Shown: positions 25,406 through 33,449 of the stretch, in pieces
Numbering within the stretch: the first letter of the stretch is position 1
How the letters are laid out: the number at the start of each line of letters is the position of its first letter
Origin: Actinomycetes bacterium
Lineage (GTDB): Bacteria; Actinomycetota; Thermoleophilia; Solirubrobacterales; JACPNS01
Length of the DNA stretch: 64,000 nt
Assembly: GCA_023404495.1 (NCBI GenBank)
Contig: JAEYBE010000026.1
Span: 30,115 to 94,114, forward strand
Reading direction: 5' to 3'
Position numbers and translations under genes: made by a program
The notes under the pieces: model-generated
Seen by the model: the letters and a program-made list of their open reading frames with translations, nothing else
Told to the model about the DNA's origin: nothing
The model's database searches: none

Positions 25406-27103
25406 ATGCGAACAAGGACGTTCCGACTGCTTGCGGCTACCGCAATCGCCTGCGCGACCTGCGCCCTGACAACTTCCGCCGCCACGGCGCGCACCCTCTT
25501 CGTCGGCAACCAAACACCCGGCAGCATCAGCGCCTTCAGCTTCTCCACTGCCGGGCAACTCTCGGCAGTCCCGGGCTCGCCGTTCGCATCTACCCAACAG
25601 CCGAGAGGCCTCTTCTCCTCGATTGACGGGCAGCGCCTCTACTCAGGGCACCGAGACGCCAACGTGATCAGTCAGCACGTGGTCGGACCGACCGGCGCCC
25701 TCTCGGCGCTGACCACTGACCTCGCGTTCACGCCGGGCGCCCCCGGATCTAGCGCAGTCTCACCAGACGGTCGGTTCGTGTACATCGCAAGCTTGGTCAA
25801 CAACGCGGGATTCCAGAAGTTCGCAATCGCCGAGAACGGCGCGCTCACCGCTGCGGAGGTCAGCGCAGTTGCCGGCAACACGAACGGCGTCGCGATCACC
25901 CCAGATGGAAGATTCATCTACGCCTGCACGAGTACCCAAGGGCTGTTCATGTTTTCGCGCTCCGCCGATGGCTCTGCGAGTGCCTTGGCCGGCTCGCCAC
26001 TTCTCAACAACAGCTGCAGCGCTCTCGCGGTGACGCCCGACGGGAAATTCCTCGTCACGGCCTCCACGAATCCGGGCGTTCGCACCTACACGATCAACTC
26101 CGACGGAACGCTCACCTTGATCGACGATGGCGGGATCACCGGTCCGCTGGCGAGCGCGATCGAACTTGGCCCAGATGGTCGCTCCGCCTACGTCCTGAAC
26201 ATCGGATCCGCGATGGTCGGCGGCAACGTCGCGCGGTTCTCGATCACAGGCGATGGGATCGTGGAACCGCAGGGCACCCCGGTCACCGTGTCAGACCCGA
26301 ATGCCTACGCGGTTGGCATGGCGATATCGCCGGACGGCCGGTTCGTGGTCGTAGGAGTCCCCAGCGCGTCTTCGAACGTGCGCGTCTTTTCCACTGCAGC
26401 GGGTGCACTCTCCGAGGTGGCAGGCTCGCCGGTTTCCTCGGGGGCGAACATGGCCGGACTCTCGCCAACGCTTGAGATCGCATTCCAAACCAACAACGGC
26501 CCCAGCGTCAGCAAGCTCACCGTCGGCGGGAAGGACCGCAAGCGCAAGCTCACGGCCAGCGGCGGAAGCGACCCCGATGGCGCCGTGGCGGAATATCGCT
26601 GGGACTTCGGCGATGGCAAGACTGCGACCAGCAGCGCGTCCACGATCTCACACACCTACTCCAAGGCCGGCAACTACAACGCAACCGTCACCCTCGTCGA
26701 CGATGAGGGATGCGGCGCAACCGACATCTACGACGGTCGCAAGTACCTCTGCAACTCGAGCGGAAGCGCCAGCGCGTCGGCCACAGTCGATGCCAGGCCG
26801 CCCTCGTTCTCAAAGCTCAAGCTGGCAAAACGCAGCGTGGCCCGCGGCGGCAAGATCAAGCTGAGCTACAAGCTCTCCGAAGCGGCGACCGTCAAGGTCG
26901 TGTTTCAGACGCGAAGCGGGAAGAAGTTCCGCACCCGCGGGACGATTAGCTTCAAGAGCAAGTCAGGAAAGCGCAGCAAAACGCTGACACTGAAGATCAG
27001 GCGTCGTGCCCTGGCAAAGGGAAGCTACCGGCTGCTGGTCACTGGCACGGACAGTCGCGCCAACACCTCCTCCGCCAAGAAGCTGAGTCTGAAGATCCGT
27101 TGA
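25406..27103 (+). CDS. Secreted YVTN-type beta-propeller protein with PKD domain
   Basis: Exported protein of 565 residues: signal peptide (about 1-29), a seven-bladed lactonase/YVTN-like propeller (about 30-370, blades with SPDGRFVYIAS, TPDGRFIYAC and SPDGRFVVVGVP), a PKD domain (about 385-470; GSDPDGAVAEYRWDFGDGK, SKAGNYNATVTLVDDEG) and a basic Lys/Arg-rich beta domain at the C-terminus (KLKLAKRSVARGGKIKLSYK). Propeller plus PKD suggests binding to surface polymers or proteins rather than a defined enzyme. The tail domain is the same type as in the delta-60-repeat protein. AGGAG lies 13 bases before the ATG, farther than usual. Confidence 0.83.
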   Translation: MRTRTFRLLAATAIACATCALTTSAATARTLFVGNQTPGSISAFSFSTAGQLSAVPGSPFASTQQPRGLFSSIDGQRLYSGHRDANVISQHVVGPTGALSALTTDLAFTPGAPGSSAVSPDGRFVYIASLVNNAGFQKFAIAENGALTAAEVSAVAGNTNGVAITPDGRFIYACTSTQGLFMFSRSADGSASALAGSPLLNNSCSALAVTPDGKFLVTASTNPGVRTYTINSDGTLTLIDDGGITGPLASAIELGPDGRSAYVLNIGSAMVGGNVARFSITGDGIVEPQGTPVTVSDPNAYAVGMAISPDGRFVVVGVPSASSNVRVFSTAAGALSEVAGSPVSSGANMAGLSPTLEIAFQTNNGPSVSKLTVGGKDRKRKLTASGGSDPDGAVAEYRWDFGDGKTATSSASTISHTYSKAGNYNATVTLVDDEGCGATDIYDGRKYLCNSSGSASASATVDARPPSFSKLKLAKRSVARGGKIKLSYKLSEAATVKVVFQTRSGKKFRTRGTISFKSKSGKRSKTLTLKIRRRALAKGSYRLLVTGTDSRANTSSAKKLSLKIR

Positions 27104-27128
27104 TCGCGCCGGGCTGCGCGCGGCCTGC

Positions 27129-27548
27129 TTGACTGACGCCGTGGGACACGTTCCAGCCCAGCGCCACCTGCTCCGCGCCCGCGACTTCGCCGACGCCAAT
27201 TTCGCTGACCCGATCGGCGTCGAGGAGATGGCTGGTGCGGCAGGACTCTCCCGCGCCCACTTCTCACGAGAGTTCAAGAAGACCTTTGGCGAGTCGCCCA
27301 ACGAGTACCTGCTCACGCGCCGGCTCGAACGCGCAGCGACGATGCTTCGCGACACCGATTGGCCCGTCAATGAGATCTGCCTCAGCGTCGGACTGCGCAG
27401 CGTCGGCACATTTACGAGCGCCTTCACCCGGACCTATGGAATCTCGCCCACCGGCTACCGGGCGAAGCTGCCGCCCGCGGCGCGCAACGCCCGGGTCCCG
27501 GCTTGCTTGCTGCGCTCGAATCTGCGGCCCAAAGCCGTTCCCAAGTAG
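27129..27548 (+). CDS. AraC family regulator, DNA-binding domain only
   Basis: A 139-residue protein consisting of an AraC/XylS helix-turn-helix pair: first helix set ADPIGVEEMAGAAGLSRAHFSREFKK, then TDWPVNEICLSVGLRSVGTFTSAFTRTYGISPTGYR in two segments. There is no ligand-binding domain, so it resembles the short SoxS/MarA-like class. The start is uncertain: TTG at 27129 or GTG at 27141, neither with a clear ribosome site. It lies just before a VOC-family gene that it probably regulates, a pairing frequent in actinobacteria. Confidence 0.82.
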   Translation: MTDAVGHVPAQRHLLRARDFADANFADPIGVEEMAGAAGLSRAHFSREFKKTFGESPNEYLLTRRLERAATMLRDTDWPVNEICLSVGLRSVGTFTSAFTRTYGISPTGYRAKLPPAARNARVPACLLRSNLRPKAVPK

Positions 27549-27638
27549 CGCACAAGAGAAGAAGGCCGCCGCGCGGTGCCGCCGTAGTTTGGCCGCATGT
27601 GGTACTTCACAGACCGCGACAACGAAAAGGAGACTTGC

Positions 27639-28055
27639 ATGAAAATCGACAGCGCACAGCTCTGGGTGCACGATCAGGACGCTGCTCTGGCCTTCTACAC
27701 CGAGAAGGTCGGACTCGAGGTCAAGCAGGACGTCACGCTCGCTGAACTCGGCGGATTCCGCTGGCTCAAGGTAGGTCCGCCGGGCCAGGACATGGGATTC
27801 GTTTTGATGGCGATTCCCGGCGAGCCGGTCATGGACGAGTCGACCAAGGGCGAAGTTGAGCAACTGATGGCCAAGGGCTTTGCCGGCACGATCTTCCTCT
27901 CGACCGACGACGTCGACCGCGACTACGCCGAGCTCAAAGCACGCGGGGTCGAGTTCAGCCAGGAGCCGACCGACACGCCCTACGGTCGCGACACCGGCTT
28001 TCGTGACCCTTCCGGAAACAGCCTTCGGCTGACCCAGGTGAACCCGGACATGTAA
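27639..28055 (+). CDS. VOC family (glyoxalase-like) protein
   Basis: A 138-residue vicinal oxygen chelate protein with paired beta-alpha-beta-beta-beta modules: AQLWVHDQDAALAFYTEKVG at the start, FRWLKVGPPGQDMGFVLM, a mid-protein IFLSTDDVDRDYAELKARGV, and FRDPSGNSLRL at the end. It may bind a metal through His/Glu positions and act in resistance or in handling a small molecule; the substrate is unknown. AAGGAG six bases before ATG 27639 supports this start. A second in-frame ATG at 27597 has TAGTTT six bases upstream (27585-27590), so transcription may begin there and a 14-residue extension is possible. Confidence 0.87.
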   Translation: MKIDSAQLWVHDQDAALAFYTEKVGLEVKQDVTLAELGGFRWLKVGPPGQDMGFVLMAIPGEPVMDESTKGEVEQLMAKGFAGTIFLSTDDVDRDYAELKARGVEFSQEPTDTPYGRDTGFRDPSGNSLRLTQVNPDM

Positions 28056-28079
28056 GTCGCTTCGCCGCGGGTGCCCTGC

Positions 28080-28730
28080 TCAGGCAGGGTGCCCGGTGGC
28101 GATCAGCGTGACGATCTCCACCAGTTCGTCGCGCAGTGCGTCCGGTTCCAGCGTGGCCCCGTGGCGCAAATCGGCTGAGATCGCCTCGCTGATCGCGCCG
28201 ACTATCGCGCTCGCGCGAGTTTGCGAGAGCGGAGGAATTGAGGCGTCGCGAGCACGGGTTTCTTCACGTAGCGACACGTAGAAGGCTGCGAGCAGATCGT
28301 TACCCGCCCCGATGCGGTCCAATGCTTCGCGGCCGGCCGCAGGGCCCTCGACGAAGATGATCTGCGCACGGCTGCGATCCTCGCGGACCAATTCGACGAG
28401 GGCGGTCATCCCCTGCCAAATGCGTTCTTCGACTGTTCCCGCAGGGTCGAGCCGTTTGGCGATACCGCCGGTAAGTTCGGCGAAGTGCAGGTCGATCAGC
28501 GCGAGAAAACAGCCGGCCTTGGATTCGAACAGCTCGTAGAAACGAGGTTTGGCCACTCCGGCGCGCGCGACGATGTCGGTCACTCGCATATCGGAGAATC
28601 CCGACTCGACGACGAGACTCTTCGTCGCCTCGAGCAGCCGGCAGCGCTGGTCGGCCGCCACCAGTTCCGGGTCGAGCGCATTGCGGCCGCGGGGCAGGGT
28701 GCGGCGCGAGGACTCGGTCAGTTCGGCCAT
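28080..28730 (-). CDS. TetR family transcriptional regulator
   Basis: A 216-residue TetR repressor: N-terminal helix-turn-helix in residues about 30-77 (LLEATKSLVVESGFSDMRVT, AGVAKPRFYELFESKAGCFL) and an all-helical ligand-binding part. TAGGCT six bases before the ATG (28737-28742) suggests a leaderless start. It lies downstream of and in the same direction as the secretory lipase gene, separated by a hairpin. Its targets are unknown; it is the first of three TetR genes around two secreted lipases. Confidence 0.9.
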   Translation of the reverse strand: MAELTESSRRTLPRGRNALDPELVAADQRCRLLEATKSLVVESGFSDMRVTDIVARAGVAKPRFYELFESKAGCFLALIDLHFAELTGGIAKRLDPAGTVEERIWQGMTALVELVREDRSRAQIIFVEGPAAGREALDRIGAGNDLLAAFYVSLREETRARDASIPPLSQTRASAIVGAISEAISADLRHGATLEPDALRDELVEIVTLIATGHPA

Positions 28731-28736
28731 TCGGCG

Positions 28737-28742
28737 AGCCTA
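28737..28742 (-). promoter_or_regulatory. -10 element (TAGGCT) for the TetR gene at 28730
   Basis: TAGGCT on the minus strand ends six bases before the ATG, with no Shine-Dalgarno sequence between. Confidence 0.45.
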
Positions 28743-28772
28743 TTTGGCGCCCCAGCGACGGACCCACGGCGG

Positions 28773-28805
28773 GGTCCGGCCATCGCCGAACACGATGGCC
28801 GGACC
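28773..28805 (-). terminator. Hairpin after the secretory lipase gene
   Basis: A perfect 13-bp stem (28773-28785 with 28793-28805) and seven-base loop, 19 bases after the lipase stop. There is no T-run, so it may terminate with Rho or stabilise the mRNA end. Confidence 0.65.
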
Positions 28806-28824
28806 GCACCAGCAGGCAAGCGTC

Positions 28825-30156
28825 CTAGGGCTGGTAGACCAGCGGAGCAATCGAGTTGCCCGGCGCGATCTTCGAGCAGTTGTTGGGCAGCGTCCAAGAG
28901 CTGAATGCGCCGAATCGGTCGTTGACCCAGCTGATCGCCTGGGGCAGCCAGGAGAGCGCGCTGGTGACGTGGCTTCCTGCGTACTCGTTGTACTGGACCT
29001 TCACGCCCTGTGAGCAGTACTTGCGCAGCAGCGAGCGGACGTCGCCGGCGATCATCACGCCGTCGCCCTTGCCGATGCCCGGCTTGTTGCCGGGCGTGCC
29101 CTCAAGCTCGCCACCGGTTCCCTGGCCGACAAACAGCGGGACCTTCGGCGTGCCACCGGTGCCCATGATCACCTTGTTTGCCGCTGTGACGAAATCAAGG
29201 ATGCTGTTGGGACGTGAGTACTCGGGCTTCACCATGTCGGTCCACTTGAGACCGGGGTAGGCGCCGAGCACGTTGATGATCGAAGCCTTGTCGAGCTTGG
29301 CGAGCAACTCTGCGCCCTGCTCGTTGACGTACGGCGACATGTCGATGCCGTAGGAACGGGCGACGCCGATGATCGCCATCGGAGCCACGCCGGCCCAGAT
29401 CGGTGTGCCTTCGACGTACGGCAGGTTGTTCGCCGGGTGCACGAGCACACCACCGAATGCGGCGCCGATCAGGTTGTTCTCAAGCTCGGGCGCGTAGGTC
29501 GGCGCGAGTTCCGCCGCCCACTCGGTGGCGATCGCGCCGCCGGAGTAGCCGATCATCGCAACCTTGGCCTTCGATGAGAGATCCACCGCAGGGGACTTGA
29601 TCGCGGCGCGGATCGAGTCGAGCGTGTTGGTTCCGTACTCCGGGCCTGCGGCGAAGTCTGCGGTCTGGCCCTGCGTGTCGGAGGTGATCACCGTGTATCC
29701 CTGGAGCAGATAGGGCGAGAAGAGCAGCGTCTCGATCTGCGGGATCAGTCCGCCCAGGCCGAGTCCTCCGGCGATCTGAACCGAGGGCTGATCGTCAGGG
29801 TTCAGTGAGTCATAGAACGACTGATAGGAAATGACCTTGTCGCGGTTGAGGCAGAGCAGGCAGCTCGGCTGGATCACGGTCGTCGCATTGACGGTCGCTT
29901 CGCCGCGCGCGTTGGTGGCGCGGTAGAGCAGCTGCGTCGCCTTCAGCGGTGTCGCGAGCCCAACGATGTGGTACGGCACCGTTCGCGTCTTGACGACGGT
30001 TCCCGGAGACAGGCTCGAGAGCGGCGTGCTCCCGGTGTACTGGTAGAAGTCGTCACTCGCGGAGGCGGCAGACGACGCGCTCGGTGCCATCAGCGCCGCG
30101 ATCATCGCGGCAAGGCAGACGAGCAGCAGGTGTCTTACGGACAGACGGATACGCAT
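28825..30156 (-). CDS. Secretory lipase (LIP family)
   Basis: Exported alpha/beta hydrolase of 443 residues. After a signal peptide (about 1-33) come the family features of PF03583 secretory lipases: the cap-side cysteine segment SCLLCLNRD, GYTVITSDTQGQ, nucleophile elbow IGYSGGA with Ser near 205, and late residues GTGGELEGT and YAGSHVTSA that would supply the Asp and His. It probably hydrolyses acylglycerols or esters outside the cell. The ATG at 30156 has a GGGGGG stretch 13 bases upstream; a TTG start seven codons earlier is the alternative. TetR genes lie on both sides. Confidence 0.87.
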   Translation of the reverse strand: MRIRLSVRHLLLVCLAAMIAALMAPSASSAASASDDFYQYTGSTPLSSLSPGTVVKTRTVPYHIVGLATPLKATQLLYRATNARGEATVNATTVIQPSCLLCLNRDKVISYQSFYDSLNPDDQPSVQIAGGLGLGGLIPQIETLLFSPYLLQGYTVITSDTQGQTADFAAGPEYGTNTLDSIRAAIKSPAVDLSSKAKVAMIGYSGGAIATEWAAELAPTYAPELENNLIGAAFGGVLVHPANNLPYVEGTPIWAGVAPMAIIGVARSYGIDMSPYVNEQGAELLAKLDKASIINVLGAYPGLKWTDMVKPEYSRPNSILDFVTAANKVIMGTGGTPKVPLFVGQGTGGELEGTPGNKPGIGKGDGVMIAGDVRSLLRKYCSQGVKVQYNEYAGSHVTSALSWLPQAISWVNDRFGAFSSWTLPNNCSKIAPGNSIAPLVYQP

Positions 30157-30250
30157 GAGACTTTCGATTCCCCCCAATTGGCTTTTTCTATGCGAACCTC
30201 CCCGGGTCGCATAGGCGCTCCGGCCACGATACCCGAACGCGCGGTGGCTG

Positions 30251-30889
30251 TCAAGCAGCGGATTCGTCGATCGTCTCGCGAGCGACCGTGATCAGGCCGG
30301 AGAGACTCCGCAGGTAGAGCTCGCGGAGCTCTTCTGGCGGAACGATCGGGTCGTTGGCCCAGCGCATCACGGTTACGTAGATGAACGCGGTCCAACCCTT
30401 GATCGCGTGGCGCATCTCGGGGGTCGCGTGGAAGTCGTCAACGCCCAGCTCCCGGCTCGTCTCGAGCATGCCGGCGAGCATCATGTCCGTCTGTCGCTCC
30501 TGCGCCGCAGCGAACACTTCGCGCGCGATCCGGTCGGAACCCGCGCCGCCGTACGGGGCAAGCGCACCGTAGGCCTTGTGGTCCTGGGCCCAGGCAATCA
30601 CCTCGTCGAGCACGGCGGCCGTCCGCTCGAGCGGCGGGAGTTCGCGATTGGGTTCGGTGCGAATCGCCAACTCCTCGCCAAGCATGCTGATCACCGCCGT
30701 GTAGAGCCCTCGCTTGTTCTCGAAGTAGTAGTAGACAAGCCCTTTGGCGACACCCGCGGCTTCGGCGATGTCTTCAACGTGGACGTCTCCATACGGGCGC
30801 TCGGCAAACTTCACCTCGGCCGCGTCGAGGATCTGTCCGCGCAGGTCTGGCCTGGGGTTGGTGCGAATCGTCGGCTTCGACTGCGCCAT
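30251..30889 (-). CDS. TetR family transcriptional regulator
   Basis: A 212-residue TetR protein: helix-turn-helix residues about 17-62 with FAERPYGDVHVEDIAEAAGV and KGLVYYYFENKRGLYTAVI. It is divergent from the secreted lipase at 31050 and closely similar to the TetR at 31780. TACGCT seven bases before the ATG (30897-30902) marks a leaderless start. The promoter of the divergent lipase at 30949-30977 contains a TTGA-N7-TCAA element over its -35 box, a reasonable operator for this protein. Confidence 0.9.
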   Translation of the reverse strand: MAQSKPTIRTNPRPDLRGQILDAAEVKFAERPYGDVHVEDIAEAAGVAKGLVYYYFENKRGLYTAVISMLGEELAIRTEPNRELPPLERTAAVLDEVIAWAQDHKAYGALAPYGGAGSDRIAREVFAAAQERQTDMMLAGMLETSRELGVDDFHATPEMRHAIKGWTAFIYVTVMRWANDPIVPPEELRELYLRSLSGLITVARETIDESAA

Positions 30890-30896
30890 CGGTCAG

Positions 30897-30902
30897 AGCG
30901 TA
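30897..30902 (-). promoter_or_regulatory. -10 element (TACGCT) of a leaderless TetR gene
   Basis: TACGCT on the minus strand with exactly seven bases to the ATG at 30889. Confidence 0.5.
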
Positions 30903-30948
30903 TTCGCGCCCGCGCCGCACCGCCAGAAACTGAACGCAATCCGATTGC

Positions 30949-30977
30949 TTGACTTTCGTTCAAATTCTTGGTAGCGT
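30949..30977 (+). promoter_or_regulatory. Sigma-70-type promoter of the lipase at 31050
   Basis: TTGACT (30949-30954), 17-base spacer and TAGCGT (30972-30977), giving a leader of about 65 bases that ends in a GGGAGAGGGG ribosome site. TTGA...TCAA half-sites overlap the -35 and early spacer and could bind the divergent TetR. Confidence 0.55.
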
Positions 30978-31049
30978 GGCGTTTGCCGGCCGCCGATAGT
31001 CCGCTTTGATCGGCCGGCTGCAGAATCTTGAACTTGGGAGAGGGGAACC

Positions 31050-31718
31050 ATGAACCGACTGGCACGCGCCTGCCTGGTCACAGTCGTATTGATCGCCGCG
31101 CTTGCAGCACCCGGTGCCGCCAACGCTTCGAGCAACGATCCGATCGTCTTCGTCCACGGTTACGGCGGCAATTCATCGGGCTGGGACACGTTCAAGTCCT
31201 GGCTGATTGCGGATGGATATGACTCGAGCGACTTCGCAGTCGTCGACTATGGGATCACCGAGTCGAACGTCGGAATCGCCCAAAAGGTCAAGCAGGCGAG
31301 CGACCAGCTGCGTACTTCGACCGGTGCCGCGAAGGTCGACATCGTGACACACTCGATGGGCGGCCTCTCTTCGCGCTACTACGTCAAGAACCTCGGCGGC
31401 GCGAGCTACGTCAACCAGTTCGTCTCGATCGCCGGTCCAAACCACGGAACCACACTCGCGCTCGCGTGCACGTTGTTCCTTGAACCGTGCCGCGAGATGA
31501 CGCCAGGTGGATCCTTCTTGAAAGCACTCAACGCCGTCGACGAGACCCCGGGACCCGTCGACTATCTGACAATCCGGTCGATCTGTGACGAGATCGTCGT
31601 TCCGTTCACCAGCACCCCGCTGAGCGGCGCGACAAATGTCAGTGCCGGCTGCAAGGAGCACATCTTGATGAACCGCGACGCGGATGTCTACGCGAGCGTC
31701 AAGTCGTTCATCCAATAA
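31050..31718 (+). CDS. Secreted lipase, alpha/beta hydrolase
   Basis: Exported lipase of 222 residues resembling the small lipases of Bacillus LipA and Streptomyces type. It has a signal peptide (about 1-27, NAS), the oxyanion motif VFVHGYGGNSSGW, nucleophile elbow THSMGG with Ser102, an aspartate in ICDEIVVP and histidine in CKEHILM near the C-terminus, so the triad is complete. Two cysteines could form a disulfide outside the cell. A purine-rich ribosome site (GGGAGAGGGGAACC) precedes the ATG. Divergent from a TetR gene, it has its own -35/-10 promoter and is probably repressed until substrate or fatty acid is present. Confidence 0.92.
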   Translation: MNRLARACLVTVVLIAALAAPGAANASSNDPIVFVHGYGGNSSGWDTFKSWLIADGYDSSDFAVVDYGITESNVGIAQKVKQASDQLRTSTGAAKVDIVTHSMGGLSSRYYVKNLGGASYVNQFVSIAGPNHGTTLALACTLFLEPCREMTPGGSFLKALNAVDETPGPVDYLTIRSICDEIVVPFTSTPLSGATNVSAGCKEHILMNRDADVYASVKSFIQ

Positions 31719-31779
31719 CTCTCAGTTCCCCCCAAAGGCACTGCGAGGATCTGGAAGCGACCGCCCGAGCCAGGCAAAT

Positions 31780-32433
31780 TCAGCCGGCAGGGCGGTCGCC
31801 TTCGGACCGCTTCGCCCCAGCGGCCAGTGTCGAGGCGATCGTCACGCCCAGGGCGCGAACAAACAGCTCCCTGAGCGCGGTCGGCGTCATGTCGCGCCGC
31901 TCAAGCCAGTCATCGGTGACGGTCCAGACGAACGAAAGCCAGCCGAGCACCGCACCCCGCATCATCGGCAGCTTGGTCGGGTCTTCGAGACCGAGCTCCT
32001 CGGCGTAGTCGCGCATTCCGTCGAGCGCGACTTCGGTCATCGCCCCGAACGCACGTCTGTAGAGCCCGCGGATCACCGGATCAGATCCGGGCGCCCCAGC
32101 AACCGCGAGCTTGAAGACCTGCACTTCGGTCGCCCACTGAATGAAGGAGTCGGTGACCGCCTTCGTGCGTTCAGTCGGCGGGAGCGAACGATCGGGCGTT
32201 GTGCGCACGATCATGTCCTCGACGAGGCCTTCGATCACCGCCGCATAGAGCCCGCGCTTGTTCTCGAAGTGATAGCCGATCAACCCCTTTGCCACATTGG
32301 CGTCCGCGGCGATCTCCTCGACCCGGACCGATTCGTACGGACGCTCCGCGAAGAGCCGCTCCGCGGAGAGCAGCAGCGCCGCGCGCGAGTCAGGGCGCGG
32401 GCTGTTCGGGGTCGGATTCGCCAGTGCGGTCAC
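31780..32433 (-). CDS. TetR family transcriptional regulator
   Basis: A 217-residue TetR repressor sharing the helix-turn-helix signature FAERPYESVRVEEIAADANV and KGLIGYHFENKRGLYAAVI with the TetR at 30251; the ligand-binding parts also align, so the two are paralogs flanking the lipase. Convergent with the lipase gene. GTG start at 32433 is set by TAGCCT seven bases upstream (32441-32446). It starts ten bases from the stop of the PPOX gene, whose coding sequence therefore contains or abuts its promoter. Confidence 0.9.
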   Translation of the reverse strand: MTALANPTPNSPRPDSRAALLLSAERLFAERPYESVRVEEIAADANVAKGLIGYHFENKRGLYAAVIEGLVEDMIVRTTPDRSLPPTERTKAVTDSFIQWATEVQVFKLAVAGAPGSDPVIRGLYRRAFGAMTEVALDGMRDYAEELGLEDPTKLPMMRGAVLGWLSFVWTVTDDWLERRDMTPTALRELFVRALGVTIASTLAAGAKRSEGDRPAG

Positions 32434-32440
32434 TGACTCG

Positions 32441-32446
32441 AGGCTA
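32441..32446 (-). promoter_or_regulatory. -10 element (TAGCCT) of a leaderless TetR gene
   Basis: TAGCCT on the minus strand with seven bases to the GTG at 32433. It overlaps the last codon region of the upstream PPOX gene. Confidence 0.5.
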
Positions 32447-32953
32447 CTCCCGCGGCAGCCCGGCGGCGGGAACCAGCTCTATGTAGACAACCTCCGTGAG
32501 GCGTCTGGATGACCGCTCGAAAAGCCGCCTGAATATCCCCCACCCCGACAGGATCACGCGCTTGGCCTGGGCACGTTCGTCGTCGCCTTCAAGGATTCGG
32601 CCGCGCGCCGCGATCGGTGCACCGAGCGGCTCGCCGCGCGGTCCGCACGGCGCCACTAGGGCGTTCGGGTTGTTGCGCAGGCGCTTGGCCTTGTAGGCGT
32701 TCTCCTCAGTCCAGACATAGAGGCGATCCCCGTCGCGCCCGAACCAGACCGGCATCGGGACGCCCTCGCCGTTCTTCTTGTAGGTGACGAGCAGCATGTA
32801 CTTGTGGCCTTTGAGCGAGCCGAAGCCCTCGTGCAGCGGCTCGACGGAGAGCACTTCGAGTGCACGCGGTGAACGCGTGCGATCGAGCATCGACTTGTTG
32901 CGGAAGATAAGTCGCGCGATCGGTCCGCGCTCGTGTGTGGAGGGGTTGGCCAT
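32444..32953 (-). CDS. PPOX class F420-dependent oxidoreductase-like protein
   Basis: A 169-residue split-barrel flavin/deazaflavin protein: YMLLVTYKKNGEGVPMPVWF, RLYVWTEENAYKAKRLRNNP, and VYIELVP near the end. These are typical of the F420-dependent PPOX class (Rv2061-like) of actinobacteria, reducing small unsaturated or quinone-like substrates. Cofactor choice (F420 or FMN) is inferred from family, not shown by sequence. CAGGAG four bases before the ATG supports the start. The downstream TetR could regulate it or the lipase. Confidence 0.85.
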   Translation of the reverse strand: MANPSTHERGPIARLIFRNKSMLDRTRSPRALEVLSVEPLHEGFGSLKGHKYMLLVTYKKNGEGVPMPVWFGRDGDRLYVWTEENAYKAKRLRNNPNALVAPCGPRGEPLGAPIAARGRILEGDDERAQAKRVILSGWGIFRRLFERSSRRLTEVVYIELVPAAGLPRE

Positions 32954-33086
32954 CGGGCTCCTGAGGTTCAGATGATTGGAGTTTCCTTTGTACAGGATCG
33001 CGCGTTACCGAATTGGTGCAGACGTGTTGCTGAATTGTTTGATTTCGGTCTTGAATCGTTACTCGCGAATCTCTTGACTGCAGTGC

Positions 33087-33413
33087 ATGAGCAAGAAAAA
33101 GCGACCCAAGAATCCCAACAATCCCGCGATCGACGAACTCGGGCTTGACCCCGACTTCTATGACGCCCTCGGAAACCCGATCTCATGGACCGATCCCGTC
33201 AGCGGCGCCCTGATGGGCGGCGACCCGATGGCCTTCGCTGCGGCTGGCGACGCGGTGCAGATCGTCGGCACCCCTGCCCAGCTCGCGAGCGGCAAGGAGC
33301 CGACCCTGCGCGCGATGACACTCGATGACATCGAAGACGACTGTCCGGTCTGCCAGGTCAACCGAGACCGCATCCTCGCGGGCGACGCGCCGATGATCTA
33401 CGCGTTCGACTGA
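33087..33413 (+). CDS. Small protein of unknown function with CPVC motif
   Basis: A 108-residue soluble protein. A basic N-terminus (MSKKKRPKNPNNP) is followed by a Gly/Pro/Met-rich centre and an acidic C-terminal part with DDIEDDCPVCQVNRDRI, where the CxxC could bind metal or be redox active. No family is recognised. The ATG follows GACTGCAGTGC without a clear ribosome site. It precedes the sugar porter gene by 36 bases, but that gene has its own -10 element. Confidence 0.65.
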   Translation: MSKKKRPKNPNNPAIDELGLDPDFYDALGNPISWTDPVSGALMGGDPMAFAAAGDAVQIVGTPAQLASGKEPTLRAMTLDDIEDDCPVCQVNRDRILAGDAPMIYAFD

Positions 33414-33436
33414 CGCGCGGCGTCCGGAGGCGCACA

Positions 33437-33442
33437 TAGCTT
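33437..33442 (+). promoter_or_regulatory. -10 element (TAGCTT) of a leaderless transporter gene
   Basis: TAGCTT with exactly seven bases to the GTG at 33450. Confidence 0.5.
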
Positions 33443-33449
33443 TCTGCAT

